Origin: Chara braunii
Lineage: Eukaryota; Streptophyta; Charophyceae; Charales; Characeae
Assembly (NCBI GenBank): GCA_003427395.1
Contig: BFEA01000032.1
Span: forward strand, 3,975,733-4,010,716
Reading direction: 5' to 3'
DNA: 34,984 bases
Part shown: in pieces, positions 1 through 9,199 of the stretch
How the letters are laid out: each line of letters opens with the position of its first letter
How positions within the stretch are numbered: the first letter of the stretch is position 1
The notes under the pieces: model-generated
The model's database searches: none
What the model saw: the letters and a program-made list of their open reading frames with translations, nothing else
Told to the model about the DNA's origin: nothing
Position numbers and translations under genes: made by a program

Positions 1-88
<88 letters not shown>

Positions 89-92
89 CTCT
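1..92. repeat. (CT)n microsatellite
   Basis: Uninterrupted CT dinucleotides run from the window edge to about 85, with one G interruption and a further short CT run to 92. The tract is cut by the window edge, so its true length is unknown. GA/CT tracts recur at 19576-19651, 19942-19994, 24740-24758 and 33033-33045. Confidence 0.97.
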
Positions 93-1314
93 GTGCTTGG
101 ATTTTTTGTTGCCGACGCGGACGCGGAAAGAGCTCAGTGAGTCTCTGAGAGTGCGATGTCGATGGGCGCCGACAAGTGATCGGCAGGCGGTAGGCGACGT
201 GCGCCGACCAGTTGGCTAACCGCCCGATCAAAGAGCCAATCACTGTAGACACTGTGGCTGACGTAACCAGGGGACTCGAGACAAGCTACACGCTGCTAGA
301 TGGCAATTACCTCTGCGCTGTGTATCGGCAATCAACTCATTATATTTTTTTTAGTTAATTAATTAATTTAGTTCATCCAGAGGCCTGAAAAGAGGGTCGG
401 AAGTCTATTAGCGGCACCTAGCCTGGAAGAGCTACCTACCCCTGCACCTTGCTCATAATCATTAATCATTAATCATTAGTAGCCCCCCTCCTCACCACTC
501 ACCCCTCCAATCAAGGTCTGATCAGCAATCGTCCATCCCCGGTCAGCCTCAGCTACACCGCACAGCATCCCGCTTTAGAAGAAAACAGGCCCGCTTTTAT
601 AGTTCGCGCTACTCCTGGGAACAAAGCAAGCAGCACATCAGTCGGACGAACGATGGCGACGACGGCAGTGCACGGGTGCCACGTGGCAAGCAATTCCCGC
701 CATACACTTGGCCGATGAAGTCTGCGTCCCGCAGGCATCTCGAGGCCAACGGCCATGGAACAAACAGACAGCTAAACGACAAAAGACGGTCGTGGGAATC
801 GAGAACCGTTACATCACAAGGACACCACACTTGGCCCGTCCTGCCGTGCCTCGGCCCAGACGATGATGGGCCTCGCCGCACCACTCACCAAATGTGCAAA
901 ATGAGAACGAATCTTCCGCTAAAACATCGGAAGATACACGGCCTTAACTTCGGTGAGTGGTGCGGCGGGGGCCTATGCGTCACCAAAAAATTCCGGACTC
1001 CCGCGCAAGGTCGCCTAGAGGAGAGTGCGGCAACGACCGACGAGCGACACGAGATGGATGGGCGAGAGCGAGCGACAACCGTCGACAGCCAGTGACAATG
1101 GCCGATAACGAACGACAACGATGAACGACCGGCAGACACCGATGAGCGACACGAGTGAGCGGCGCGTGCCGGGTCGAGCTGCGCCGCGAACTGTCCGCCC
1201 ACTGTCGCACAGTGCCGCCCCGTCGATGGCACTTGCCTCAGTGTCCTGGGCGGGGAAAAGGGCCGGTTAGGGGGCTCTAGCGAAGAAAGCTACATCCAGG
1301 CCCATCGAGCGGGC
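93..1314. other. No gene recognised; cryptically repetitive GC-rich stretch
   Basis: No open frame here looks like a known protein. The 139-codon plus-strand frame at 676-1095 and its antisense shadows have no recognisable domain. Positions 455-478 hold three ATCATTA-type repeats. Positions 1030-1160 are built from degenerate CGAC/GAGCGACACGAG words, with close matches at about 1039 and 1140, which is cryptic simplicity rather than coding. Confidence 0.6.
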
Positions 1315-1420
1315 TGAGGTAGAGCCTGGACAGTCTGGCACCCCCAACAAAATTGACCATAACCGAATGAGGTAGAGCCTGGACAGTCTGGCACCCCCAA
1401 CAAAATCGACCAAAACCAAA
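1315..1420. repeat. Tandem duplication, 2 x 53 bp
   Basis: Copy one (1315-1367) and copy two (1368-1420) are directly adjacent. They are nearly identical, with only a few substitutions near their 3' ends. The high identity suggests a recent local duplication. No coding role is visible. Confidence 0.95.
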
Positions 1421-1938
1421 TACACCACTAAGGGCCTACTACCTGGTAGTAATTGTATCCTTGCCATCCGCCAAGCACTAACCGGCCAAACTTGGCATGA
1501 GGAAAACCTGTCAGAACTTTTGGTGAGTTTTTTTTTTTTCCTTTGGAATGGTGAGTTTTTTCATCATCTGCCACAGAGTAAATCCTTGTGACCCCTTGTG
1601 ACTGCTTCTGACCCCTCCACAAAACAACTGCTTGATGAGTTCTCAGCCTTGCAGCTGGAGATCCAGCCAACAAAACCTTTTTAACTTTTCTATGAAAGTA
1701 TATCATGGCGAGTAAGTGCAACCGCAACCACGCCTCCAACTTCACGATTTTCAATTGTTTCAGTCGACACACAGCCGCCACGGATCCATGGATGGCAACT
1801 AGTGTGGTAGGCCCTGAAGAGGATCCTACAACTCATTCAAAGCAAGTGGTTGAGGGAAGGATATTTTGGGAATTCCCCAAACAGGCAGGCTCTGTAGCAG
1901 CCCCACTTTCCGGATCTGGGGAGGGGTAGGCTGGACCA
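1421..1938. other. No gene recognised
   Basis: Short frames on both strands show no domain. The minus-strand frames over 1826-2059 contain a repeated protein-like phrase only because the DNA there holds direct and inverted repeats of a GTGGGG-TGCT word near 1900 and 2000. Confidence 0.5.
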
Positions 1939-1978
1939 CTACCCCTTTCGGAATCCTCCGGGATCCCAAAAGGGGTAG
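1939..1978. repeat. Short hairpin (18-bp arms, 4-nt loop)
   Basis: The left arm at 1939-1956 and right arm at 1961-1978 are complementary at 16 of 18 positions, with loop TCCG. A smaller palindrome around GGGAATTCCC lies just upstream near 1868-1884. This could be the core of a small inverted-repeat element or a local snap-back duplication. No flanking target duplication is obvious. Confidence 0.8.
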
Positions 1979-2376
1979 ACAATGGAGCAACCCCACCTGC
2001 ACTTTTCCAAGTCCACCACCAGTGGCAGCTTCATGGCGTAGGTTTTGAGCTTTTTCCAATGTGGCAAAACTATGGCCATGAGATTTTCAGATAGCGTATA
2101 GATTGAACGGCCCATGCTTGAAAAACATTGAAAAAAAACAATTAAATCAGCTGCTAGTTGAGGGAATTTGCCCCGGCTGGAGCTTGTTAACCCCTACATT
2201 TATCCTGTCAGAATCTACAGGTCATGCATGTGGCTGTCTGTACCACGCAGGTCAGCTCTCAGGCTGCAATTGGGGGGATTCACAGGTCTAGGATATGGAG
2301 CCTTACCTACTCGGGGATTTCCAAACTCTGGAATATGCCTGTGCATGCTCAGTTAGTGATTTACAGCGGGAAAAAA

Positions 2377-2571
2377 GGGGTAACTTCAGTAGAGTCATAA
2401 AAACGAGTTATAATTGCACTATGGGGCAAGATACAGTTGGCAATTGCATTTTGGGCACCCTACCTGGACAGAAAGCTGGGTCGTATACATTGCCCAAACT
2501 GCAATTCGAAACTGTATCTTGGCCCATAGTGCAATTATAACTCATTTGTGTGACTCCGGCGTAGTTTCCCC
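2377..2571. mobile_element. Foldback element or long hairpin (MITE-like or small-RNA-precursor-like)
   Basis: The inner arms at 2405-2457 and 2491-2543 are complementary at 48 of 53 positions, around a 33-nt loop (2458-2490). Weaker complementarity continues outward to a GGGG at 2377-2380 and a CCCC at 2568-2571, giving arms of about 81 nt. Poly-A runs flank both ends, so a target-site duplication cannot be called with confidence. Both strands give the same pseudo-translation, as expected of an inverted repeat. It fits a MITE or foldback transposon; the length and near-perfect pairing would also suit a young small-RNA hairpin locus. The structure is seen directly; the function is inferred. 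Confidence 0.85.
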
Positions 2572-2934
2572 CCAAAAAAAGTGTGGGTAGGCAGAGACCT
2601 GGCCCACTAAATCGCATAGGGAGTAAGCTAGGGTAAGCATTGGGGCCACACCCGCACTTCCTTGTTCCCTTGAACTTAATATCTGAGTTAAAAAAAAGGG
2701 CCTTGTGTAGATTTTGGTTGATTACTTACAGACAGACCTCCCTTTCAAATAAAACCACTACTATCTCAACACCCAAAAAACGTACATACGTTCTATTCAA
2801 CTTACCTCTGAAAAACGGCTCTCCAGAAATCGCTGATTTTTTTCCGAATTACAACGTACGTGTTTTGTATTCTTTCAATTAAAAAATAATAATTAAAAAA
2901 CATCCAGAAAAAAAAGTAGGTTGTTTTTCCGGGC

Positions 2935-3660
2935 GCCCGGGCACCCAACTTGTGCCCGGATACACGCCCGGGTGCCCGGCTGAGCATGACCCCCGGGCAG
3001 GGTTCTGGGCAGCCCTAGCGCAAAAAAAAAAAAAAAAAAAAAACGGAAGTCAAAAAATTCCAGAAAAAACATGTGTTGTGTAGAATTGCAATACAAACAA
3101 CTTTTGGCTGAGGGTCACATCAGAACTCCTCAGGGAATCGGAGATAAAAAAACAATAACAAAATCACACTAAAGGACCCCTCTTTAATCACTCTTAGCCC
3201 CTTTAAAACCAATTTACACCCCCCTTTCCCCCCCTTGACAGCCAACTCTCAAAAAATGAAATTTGGGGTCCTCTGGGAGAGCGCAGAAAGGTAAAAAAAT
3301 ATATATATATTTTTTTTTTATTAATTTTTTTGCACGCCCGTGTACCCCGGGCGTCACACCCGGGTGCCCGGCCAGGCATGAAAAACTTCCTAGGAAAAAT
3401 ATATATATTGTACAGTTTTGCAAAACAAACAACTTTTGCATGAGGGTCATGTCGAGATTCACAACCAAATTCAAGAAAAAAATATAAAAACGATAATAAA
3501 AATATTATTTTACGACAGGGACATTTTGTTTTCTAATTTCTTTATAATTTTGATTTTTTTTTTAATGAAAAAAAACTATGTAAAAATGTGCAATACGAAT
3601 AACTTTTGCCTACGGTCGTGGCAAAATTCCTAACCAAATGCGAGAAAATGAGGGTGGTAC
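2935..3660. repeat. Three diverged copies of a GC-core/AT-tail repeat
   Basis: Two copies carry the same 14-mer CCCGGGTGCCCGGC followed by a CATG (2967-2980 and 3359-3372). All three carry an A-rich segment leading into AACTTTTG and a (G)AGGGTC-like word (3099, 3431, 3601). The spacings are 332 and 170 bp, so the third copy lacks the GC core. Between them lie AT-rich homopolymers and an (AT)n run near 3300. This looks like an ancient tandem array; no coding content is recognised. Confidence 0.75.
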
Positions 3661-3700
3661 TATAGGCTCCTGCAAAGTTATGCCCCAAAAATTGAGTTGG

Positions 3701-3798
3701 CCTCCGTGTCGTTTTCCACTGGTTCAGTTGGGGGTGGTCCCGTCGCCACTGGTCCAGTCCATGCCAGGACTGGGTCTCGGCCTCTAGGCGCATCACTC
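3701..3798 (+). repeat. Dispersed repeat segment alpha, copy 1
   Basis: About 98 bp match 30593-30699 in the same orientation. They share long identical runs, including GCCACTGGTCCAGTCCATGC (with one later substitution) and GGACTGGGTCTCGGCCTCTA. Immediately to the right is segment beta, which recurs elsewhere without alpha, so the full repeat is a mosaic or its other copies are fragments. Confidence 0.9.
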
Positions 3799-3804
3799 TT
3801 TTTT

Positions 3805-3945
3805 CGGTTACCTAAAACCATAATTCGCTAAATGCATTTTTAGTCTTCCCTTTTTCCTTCTTTTTATTTTCTTTTCCGACGCTTTCCCCCCTTTTCTTTT
3901 AAAAGTGACCGTCACTTTTGCACCTACCCAGAACACAATTATAGG
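3805..3945 (+). repeat. Dispersed repeat segment beta, copy 1
   Basis: About 140 bp match 32893-33034 in the same orientation, including AAATGCATTTTTAGTCTTCC and GCACCTACCC-AGAACAC. In both copies similarity stops abruptly after an AC-TATAG-like end, which suggests a defined right terminus of the repeat. Confidence 0.9.
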
Positions 3946-4120
3946 AGCCGATGTGCAGTTGAGAAAAACAAATCGACTATCGCTATCCTACTTCTGTGCT
4001 TAGCCCAGATCATGACCATCGGGGCCGAACGCGCAGCTAACCGTGCTACCCCCTTTTCTATCACGCTAGGCAACCCCGACGGTCACTTCGGCTACGGGGC
4101 GGCACAATGTAAGACATGGA

Positions 4121-4216
4121 ATGGAACCTGTGAGGTACCGCTGGGAAGCCCAATATCTGGGCGTGTCAGTTCCACACGACCCTGCGGACTGGTACCAGGA
4201 TTACAGCGGTAAGTAA
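4121..4216 (+). CDS. Small open frame ending at a consensus 5' splice site, possible exon
   Basis: A 31-codon frame starts at an ATG at 4121 and ends at a TAA at 4214. Its residues (Arg/Tyr/Trp-rich, ending DPADWYQDYSG) look more protein-like than the overlapping longer frame from 4012. At 4209 the DNA reads G followed by GTAAGTA, a textbook 5' splice donor, so the frame may be an exon end rather than a whole protein. A TATA box and another open frame follow within 400 bp, so it could also be the end of an upstream, otherwise unrecognised gene. No domain is known to me. Confidence 0.25.
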   Translation: MEPVRYRWEAQYLGVSVPHDPADWYQDYSGK

Positions 4217-4324
4217 ATGGATGGACTGGTACACAGCGGAGGGCAGGGACACCGCGCCCTCCGACATGATACCAAACCCCCGCCCAACGTCCCCCCGCTG
4301 GGCCAAAACGCAGTAGTCGATCAG

Positions 4325-4331
4325 TATAAAA
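4325..4331 (+). promoter_or_regulatory. Candidate TATA box with pyrimidine-rich leader
   Basis: TATAAAA lies at 4325-4331. It is followed by a strongly CT-rich leader (about 4425-4590) ending at an ATG at 4594 in a favourable context (CACACCATGCC). Pyrimidine patches downstream of TATA are typical of plant core promoters and also of many fungal ones. Confidence 0.5.
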
Positions 4332-4593
4332 TAATAAGAGTTGCGAACTCCTTCACCCATTTCTATAGCAAGCAGCGACGATATCTCTCATCGGGATCCT
4401 GCGCTAGCTTGTCATCTTGCTTTCCCACACCACAACGTCTTCTTTCTTTCTCCCTTCGCAACGCGCAGTAGTTCTGCATGACTTGTGTATTAACTCTCCT
4501 CTCTCTTCACTTAGTAATTCAGTTTTCTTGTTCCCAAGCCGTCTTTTCATCTCTATTCTGTTGCGGCGTACCTCTTCTCCTTCTTCTCACACC

Positions 4594-5061
4594 ATGCCTG
4601 AGACACGTAGGGGACAGGGAAGGGGGAGAGGCGGAAGAGCGGGAAAGGCTCGTGAAGGGCCGCCACCTCGTGCAAGGCGTGAGTATAGCTCAGAGGAGAA
4701 AGAGGAGGGGGTCCGAGGATATGGTTATACAAAACCATACCCACGCCACTCACTTGCTAGTTGGCATGAGAGAACCCCATCGCCGATGAAAATGGAATAT
4801 TTCCAGAAAAAGTTTGAGGCGCTCTATGACGCTCCCAGCACCTCCTCTCCTCCTTACTCCCCCAGGGTACCCGCTACTCCCACGACAAGCAGACTCCTAG
4901 TGACTGTACCATCACATTTTATTCCGTGTACCGTTTCTCCCTCTTCTTATCTTAATAACTGCATTCTTCTTTGCATCTTCTTTCTTATTTCCTTACTTCA
5001 GATTGAGTTCATCGTTGTCTTCTACATCCTGTATAAGCGCGATTTTCTCTCAAATTTCTGA
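4594..5061 (+). CDS. Arg/Gly-rich N-terminal open frame, unknown protein (first exon candidate)
   Basis: I chose the ATG at 4594 because it follows the TATA box and CT-rich leader; the open frame itself extends further 5'. The first ~30 residues are Arg/Gly-rich (MPETRRGQGRGRGGRAGK), followed by an acidic-basic stretch, a Tyr-rich part and a Ser/Pro-rich part to about residue 95. After that the translation turns hydrophobic and low-quality. A pyrimidine-tract/CAG at 4983-5001 looks like a 3' splice site, and a GTACCC just after 4866 or a nearby GT could be the donor, so an intron is likely. Such basic N-termini occur in RNA-binding proteins and in gag proteins of retroelements. I cannot tell which, and no conserved domain is seen. 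Confidence 0.4.
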   Translation: MPETRRGQGRGRGGRAGKAREGPPPRARREYSSEEKEEGVRGYGYTKPYPRHSLASWHERTPSPMKMEYFQKKFEALYDAPSTSSPPYSPRVPATPTTSRLLVTVPSHFIPCTVSPSSYLNNCILLCIFFLISLLQIEFIVVFYILYKRDFLSNF

Positions 5062-5349
5062 ATCCTTCTCTTTTCTTGACTTTTCAGTCCATTCCATAAC
5101 GTTTCTGGCTTAAGAGTTTGAATACCTCAAGGCCAGGGATGCAGGTTCCTCGTGAACCAGACCACTTGTCGGCCACCCAACAAACTTAAGAAGGATTTCT
5201 CATTTGCTGCTCATTTGACTCGCCACTGGACTTTTTCAGAAAGAAAATTACCTTGTTCCTTGTCTTGATAGACAATGACAGTGATGTCAGGGATATTGCC
5301 CAAATGATATAAACATTGAGGACACTTACTCTATTCTGCTTTGCTGGAG
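5062..5349. other. No gene recognised
   Basis: AT-rich sequence with short frames only. It separates the Arg/Gly-rich frame from the decayed tandem-repeat tract. I see no motif that I can assign. Confidence 0.4.
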
Positions 5350-5530
5350 ATAGGGTATACCAAACCCTTTTTCTGTTCTTTGACCTGAGTGAGACGTCTT
5401 CTCAACTTCTCAAGCAACTCAGGGGATACCAAACCCCGTTCCTTTCCTCTGGTCTGAGCGAGACGTATCCTCACTTCTCAGGTAAATAAAGGGGGATACC
5501 AAACCTCTTTTCTTTTCGCTGGCCTTGGAG
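5350..5530. repeat. Tandem repeat, 3 diverged copies, ~70 bp period
   Basis: The word ATACCAAAC begins at 5357, 5426 and 5496 (periods 69 and 70). Each is followed by a T/C-rich run, then TTTGACCTGAGTGAGACGT-like sequence and a CTTCTCA word. Copies differ by substitutions and small indels. The tract sits on the 3' side of the minus-strand retrotransposon coding region and may belong to its 3' untranslated region or LTR. Confidence 0.85.
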
Positions 5531-5769
5531 CTCTTTGAAGTGTCCGCATGATCCTGCAAAACAGCCAGTCCCACAGTCCCAACATACAGACTCTCTGACA
5601 AGCAGTCATCAAACAGTAATTAAATAGAAATAAATAAATATAGAAACCCATAATAAAATTGTAAGTAAACATAAATAGTTCTTCACACCTAAGAGTTATT
5701 GATTGTCTTGGTTTTGGCCCACCACTGACCAAGAATGACAGACCTCCCGTCAGTCTGACATACCTCATT

Positions 5770-6265
5770 CGGCCCGCCTCAGGCCAGGACCAATCAGACC
5801 ATTTGTCTTGATGGGCCCTTTAACCTGCCTCCAAATCAGGACCACCATACCCACTACTCGAGTATGGTGACTTTTTGGCACTCTCGCCAGGACACCCAGA
5901 TTATAACGGGTTTGGTCACCCTATTATAGCAAACCTCCCGTCAGTCAATCTGTCTCGTATCCGGATCTGACCACTGCGGTCGGGGACCGGCTCACCCACC
6001 AGTTTTTGGCCTAAGGCGCTGACTGCCCCGCCCAGATTTTTGAACGTGGGACTCGGTCTAACCACAGTTCCAAACTCTGGCGAACCTCGCTGGGTTGCAT
6101 CCTCTAACTGCGGTAGGGATCCAGCTGATCCCTTTTGACCTCACAGGCCAGACCCCAGAGTCTTAGCCTCAGCCAACTACGAAATTCGACATTCGCGTCG
6201 GGGACCTGCTGACCCCACCAGATTGCAACGTGTTGCAGTAAGGCTCTGGTTGGCCCCGACAAGCA
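5770..6265. repeat. Strongly decayed tandem repeat, ~66-84 bp period
   Basis: A degenerate word of the form GTNGGGANCNGNCTNACCC recurs near 5980, 6046, 6114 and 6198, with weaker copies on either side. The copies at 5980 and 6198 share GTCGGGGACC and CACCAG. Divergence is high, so the number of copies is uncertain. No coding frame is supported. Confidence 0.6.
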
Positions 6266-6446
6266 ATGCATCTTTAGGTTAGAGAAGAAAATCCCAGGCA
6301 CAGACATCCAAACAAACATCTCATACCCACAGTCAGTCAGTCTATGCCCCAGATAGCAGAACAAACATTTCTCAATAAACGTCCCTTCTCAAGAGGCACT
6401 GAACAACAACAAACAACAACTGAAAATGCACTTCCTTGAGGCCTCA

Positions 6447-6775
6447 CTTCAGCCTTAGGAGATGCAGAGTGCTGATCCCAGAGAGATCCCTTCCCTCATC
6501 TAAGAATGTTCCCAAAAGACTTCCCGTCAGCCTCAAGGAAGTATAGAAATACTGACCCCAGAGAGGTCCTTTCCCTCATCTGGGACAGAAGATAGGCGAC
6601 TTAGTCACGAAACACGAAGTCCCTATGCTGACAACTCTCTGGTTAAGCAAGACCGAACTTTTTTATGCCTATCTTCCTGATAGCTCTCTTGGACAGGCAA
6701 CTTACTCAGAAGACACGAAGTCCCTCCACTGACAACTCTCTCGTCAGGTAGAGTTGAACTTCTTGTATGCCCGTC
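6447..6775. repeat. Two successive tandem duplications (~79 bp and ~101 bp periods)
   Basis: The first pair starts at TCAGCC (6449 and 6528); both copies run through GACCCCAGAGAGGTCC-like and CCCTCATCT sequence. The second pair is anchored on ACACGAAGTCCCT (6612 and 6713) followed by TGACAACTCTCT. Together with the arrays at 5350 and 5770 this makes about 1.4 kb of decayed tandem repeats downstream of the Pol C-terminus. Confidence 0.85.
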
Positions 6776-7145
6776 AGATTTTCTCCTAATCATGAGATCA
6801 ACACTGGTTATTCGTGTACCACAGCCACGAGTTCTCTGAACTTAATATCACTGAAACTGCACTTTACAGTTACTCCCTACTCAGGAATTTGATGTTCGTG
6901 GATCGATTGCGGCCCAGTATTTATGACGCTTTGATCTTATTGTCTCTGTCACTTATAGAAACAATAAAGTCAGTTCAGATGCAGAATTAAATACAGATCA
7001 CCTGAAAATTTCCTCTCAAGTCCTCTGTGACAAAGTCTGACATGCTGAAAATTGATATACAAAATTGACAATGCAAGAGTAGTCAGGGTCTGCTGAAACT
7101 CTTGTCCTTACAGTGCCTCACTGTCTCACTATACTTATTTCGGTT
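6776..7145 (-). other. Non-coding stretch downstream of the retrotransposon pol frame
   Basis: No gene is seen. The minus-strand Pol frame ends at a TAA at 7146-7148, so this is probably 3' untranslated sequence of the element. A purine-rich run on the minus strand (7178-7195) lies just inside the coding end. No second LTR is recognisable. Confidence 0.4.
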
Positions 7146-7571
7146 TTATGAAATTGCTCTTTTACTGGATGATTGACTTTTATTTCCCTTCTTTGTAATC
7201 ATTGTAGGGACCAAGTCAGAGTCTCTGAAGATAAACTTACGAAGTCTTGACCCTGACACCATATCATGAACTCTTGAACCATCCATCTCTGATATCTCAT
7301 AGACTTTGTCTTCTGCTTCAACTGTAATTCTGTAGGGACCGAGCTATCTAGGCTCCAATCATTTGGTCCACTGAGTCTCAAGAGAATTGTCGAATAAAAG
7401 AACAACGTCTCTAACCTTAAGTTTCTCCTTTCTTATATATATCTTCTTGTTCCATCTCTCTTTATCTGATAGTCTGTTGATTGTCATTCTCTCTGCGACC
7501 TTCATTACTGTTTGGTCAACTTCTGATATCTGTCTCATTCTGATTTGAAAAAACTTTGAAATAGAATATTC
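7146..7571 (-). pseudogene. pol: Integrase C-terminal region with GPY/F module
   Basis: Translating the minus strand in one frame gives a helical linker rich in Arg/Glu, then the stretch VRDVVLLFDNSLETQW, then the hallmark LGPYRI at 7326-7343, and a YEISEMDGSRV-like strand. This is the GPY/F module of gypsy integrases, which helps position the enzyme on target DNA. Two in-frame stop codons lie just before LGPY (around 7345-7360), and the frame ends at a TAA at 7146-7148. No chromodomain follows, so this is not a classical chromovirus tail. The frame continues directly from the integrase core upstream. Confidence 0.85.
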
Positions 7572-8305
7572 TTAGTTACTCTCTTGACTTGACCATGTTC
7601 TGATTATACTTTCAATAGGCATAGTTGCATACCGACTATACCACTGAGTGAATGAAGCATAATCAGTAGTTCTCTTGACAGTGATGTTGTCAACACAAAC
7701 TGCAACTCTTAATACCTTCCCCCAATTACTAAGGTTCCCTTCACACCACTTAGCCAATGAATCATTCAGCGCTCTGTGACCCCTCTCAACAGGTGTGTTT
7801 GTTTGAGGATGATAAGTAGTCATATACCGAATTCTAACACCTAGTCTGAGAGTGGTTCTTCTTACAATCTCATTTCTGAATTCAGACCCTCTGTGTGAGA
7901 CAAACTCTCTGATAAAGGGATACCTAAGATATACTTTCTTTATCCAATCAGCCACTTGCTCGACTGTCTTCCTCTTCAGGGCCTTTGCCTTAACATATCC
8001 TGAAAAATTATCTCTCATGTTCAGTATATATCTCATACCACCCTTGCCTAGGGCATGGTGATGAGATCCAAGTGAACTCGGTTGTCTGACTCTACCAGGA
8101 AATAAAGGCTCAATCATCATTGTCGTAAACCTCTTCTGATATAACACACACGACTTACAGAATCTGTAAATTATGTTTCTCATGCCAGACCTGAAGTAGA
8201 GTTTAACTTTCTTAGAGTAGGTTGTTTCCGCAACTCTATGACCACTAGCAACCCCTCGCGCAGAGCAACAATTATTTCTAGTTGTCTTTCTCTCCCACAG
8301 ACAAC
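7572..8305 (-). pseudogene. pol: Integrase zinc-binding domain and DDE catalytic core, inactivated
   Basis: Integrase would insert the element's cDNA into the host genome. The N-terminal zinc-binding region lies at about 8130-8305. It keeps one His (GHR) and the Cys pair (FCKSC), but the position of the first His reads Arg, and a frameshift separates the halves. In the core, the first Asp is present as LDLI in a different frame (codon 8066-8068), so indels flank it. The second catalytic position reads His (codon 7893-7895, FVSHRGSEF). The Glu is kept (codon 7785-7787, PVERGH) at the expected D-35-E spacing. The loss of the second Asp alone would abolish catalysis. Several other changes at conserved positions mark long decay. 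Confidence 0.92.
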
Positions 8306-8360
8306 TGTTAGTGGAGGTAAGCCTCCTTTGTTATCCACAAAGAGGTGACCTCCTTTTAAT

Positions 8361-8850
8361 CTAAGCTTTTTTCTTACGTTTTTGCAGTAATGATCCGTTA
8401 AACATTTTTTTTTCCATCTTCTTCTTAATCTTTCGATAAATTTTATCATATTCCTCAAAGATAAATAATATCTCTTCCTCTTTTTTCTTACCATCTTCCT
8501 CATTCTTTGAACCAGAACTCTCTCCCAGTTCATGTGCATCCACAACCGCTGCATTGACCCTAGCATACCAATCATTTTGTTGTTGTCCTTCTACTTTTTC
8601 AAGAATTAATTCATAGATATAAGCATCAGAGATTTCTCCCCAACTGTCTCTCTCTTCAGGCCATAAGCTCCACTTGTAAGAGTTTGGAGCCTTATAGTCT
8701 TCGTCGTCTTCCTCATTTAAGAAGTTATCAACATAGGCAGATTCTTCAATTGACCCATCAACATTCTCATTTTCTTTTTTTCTCCATTCAATTCTGCTTA
8801 GGCCATCTGCTCGATTTTTCTCAGTGAGAATCTTTTCCAATTTAAAATCA
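8361..8850 (-). pseudogene. pol: Pol connector between RNase H and integrase, charged
   Basis: An open frame of ~159 codons begins with an ENRADGLSRI-like motif. That motif follows RNase H in many gypsy Pol proteins, where it usually reads N-x-AD-x-LSR. A long Glu/Lys-rich linker follows (Glu runs near residues 120-130, Lys runs near 135-160). The frame leads without a recognisable domain into the integrase zinc region, reached through a further frame at 8180-8575. The length and acidity exceed what I expect for this connector, but no function can be given. Confidence 0.8.
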
Positions 8851-8855
8851 AAAGT

Positions 8856-9199
8856 TCAAATGAAGACAATCCACTTGCTTACTGTTGGATGTACTTGTTG
8901 ATGTTTTTTAATAACATCTATCACAGCAGATGCATCAGTCCTCATGATGAATCTCCTTCCAATAACATGGTGCCTGGAACACCTAAGATAGTGGATAATT
9001 ACCAGTAGCTCCTTCCTACATTGAGTGTAGCCTCTCTCTATACAGTTTAAAGTTTTACTCTCAAATCTTAGAGGTCTCTTTTTGCCATTCTCATCTTTTT
9101 GAATGAGTACACCACCAAGGGTTATTGGTCCTCCATCTGCCTCGATGACGAAGGGTCTTCCTTCCTTATCATCGTTAAAAAATACTTCCACCGCTACTC
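8856..9199 (-). pseudogene. pol: Ribonuclease H domain
   Basis: RNase H degrades the RNA strand of the RNA/DNA hybrid during reverse transcription. The frame is open for 111 codons. The motifs seen, in order, are an Asp in FVIEADGGPITLGG, a Glu in QCRKELLVIIHYL, and an Asp in FIMRTDASAVID. These match the expected positions of the first three catalytic acidic residues. The ending HPTVSKWI resembles the conserved R/S-W tail of the gypsy enzyme. It joins RT upstream through a short stretch with one stop codon. This is the best preserved domain of the element. Confidence 0.92.

Noticed and set aside
553-1232. Overlapping open frames on both strands, up to 139 codons
   Set aside because: No domain, no promoter, and the DNA is cryptically repetitive. 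The lengths are within chance for this GC content.
5350-7145. Left LTR paired with the candidate LTR at 15283
   Set aside because: I searched by eye for TGTCACAC and the following words left of pol and found no convincing match.
8180-8575. Lys/Arg-rich minus-strand frame as a separate protein
   Set aside because: Its first part is an out-of-frame shadow of the acidic Pol connector. Only its C-terminal part near 8180-8340 belongs to the integrase zinc region.
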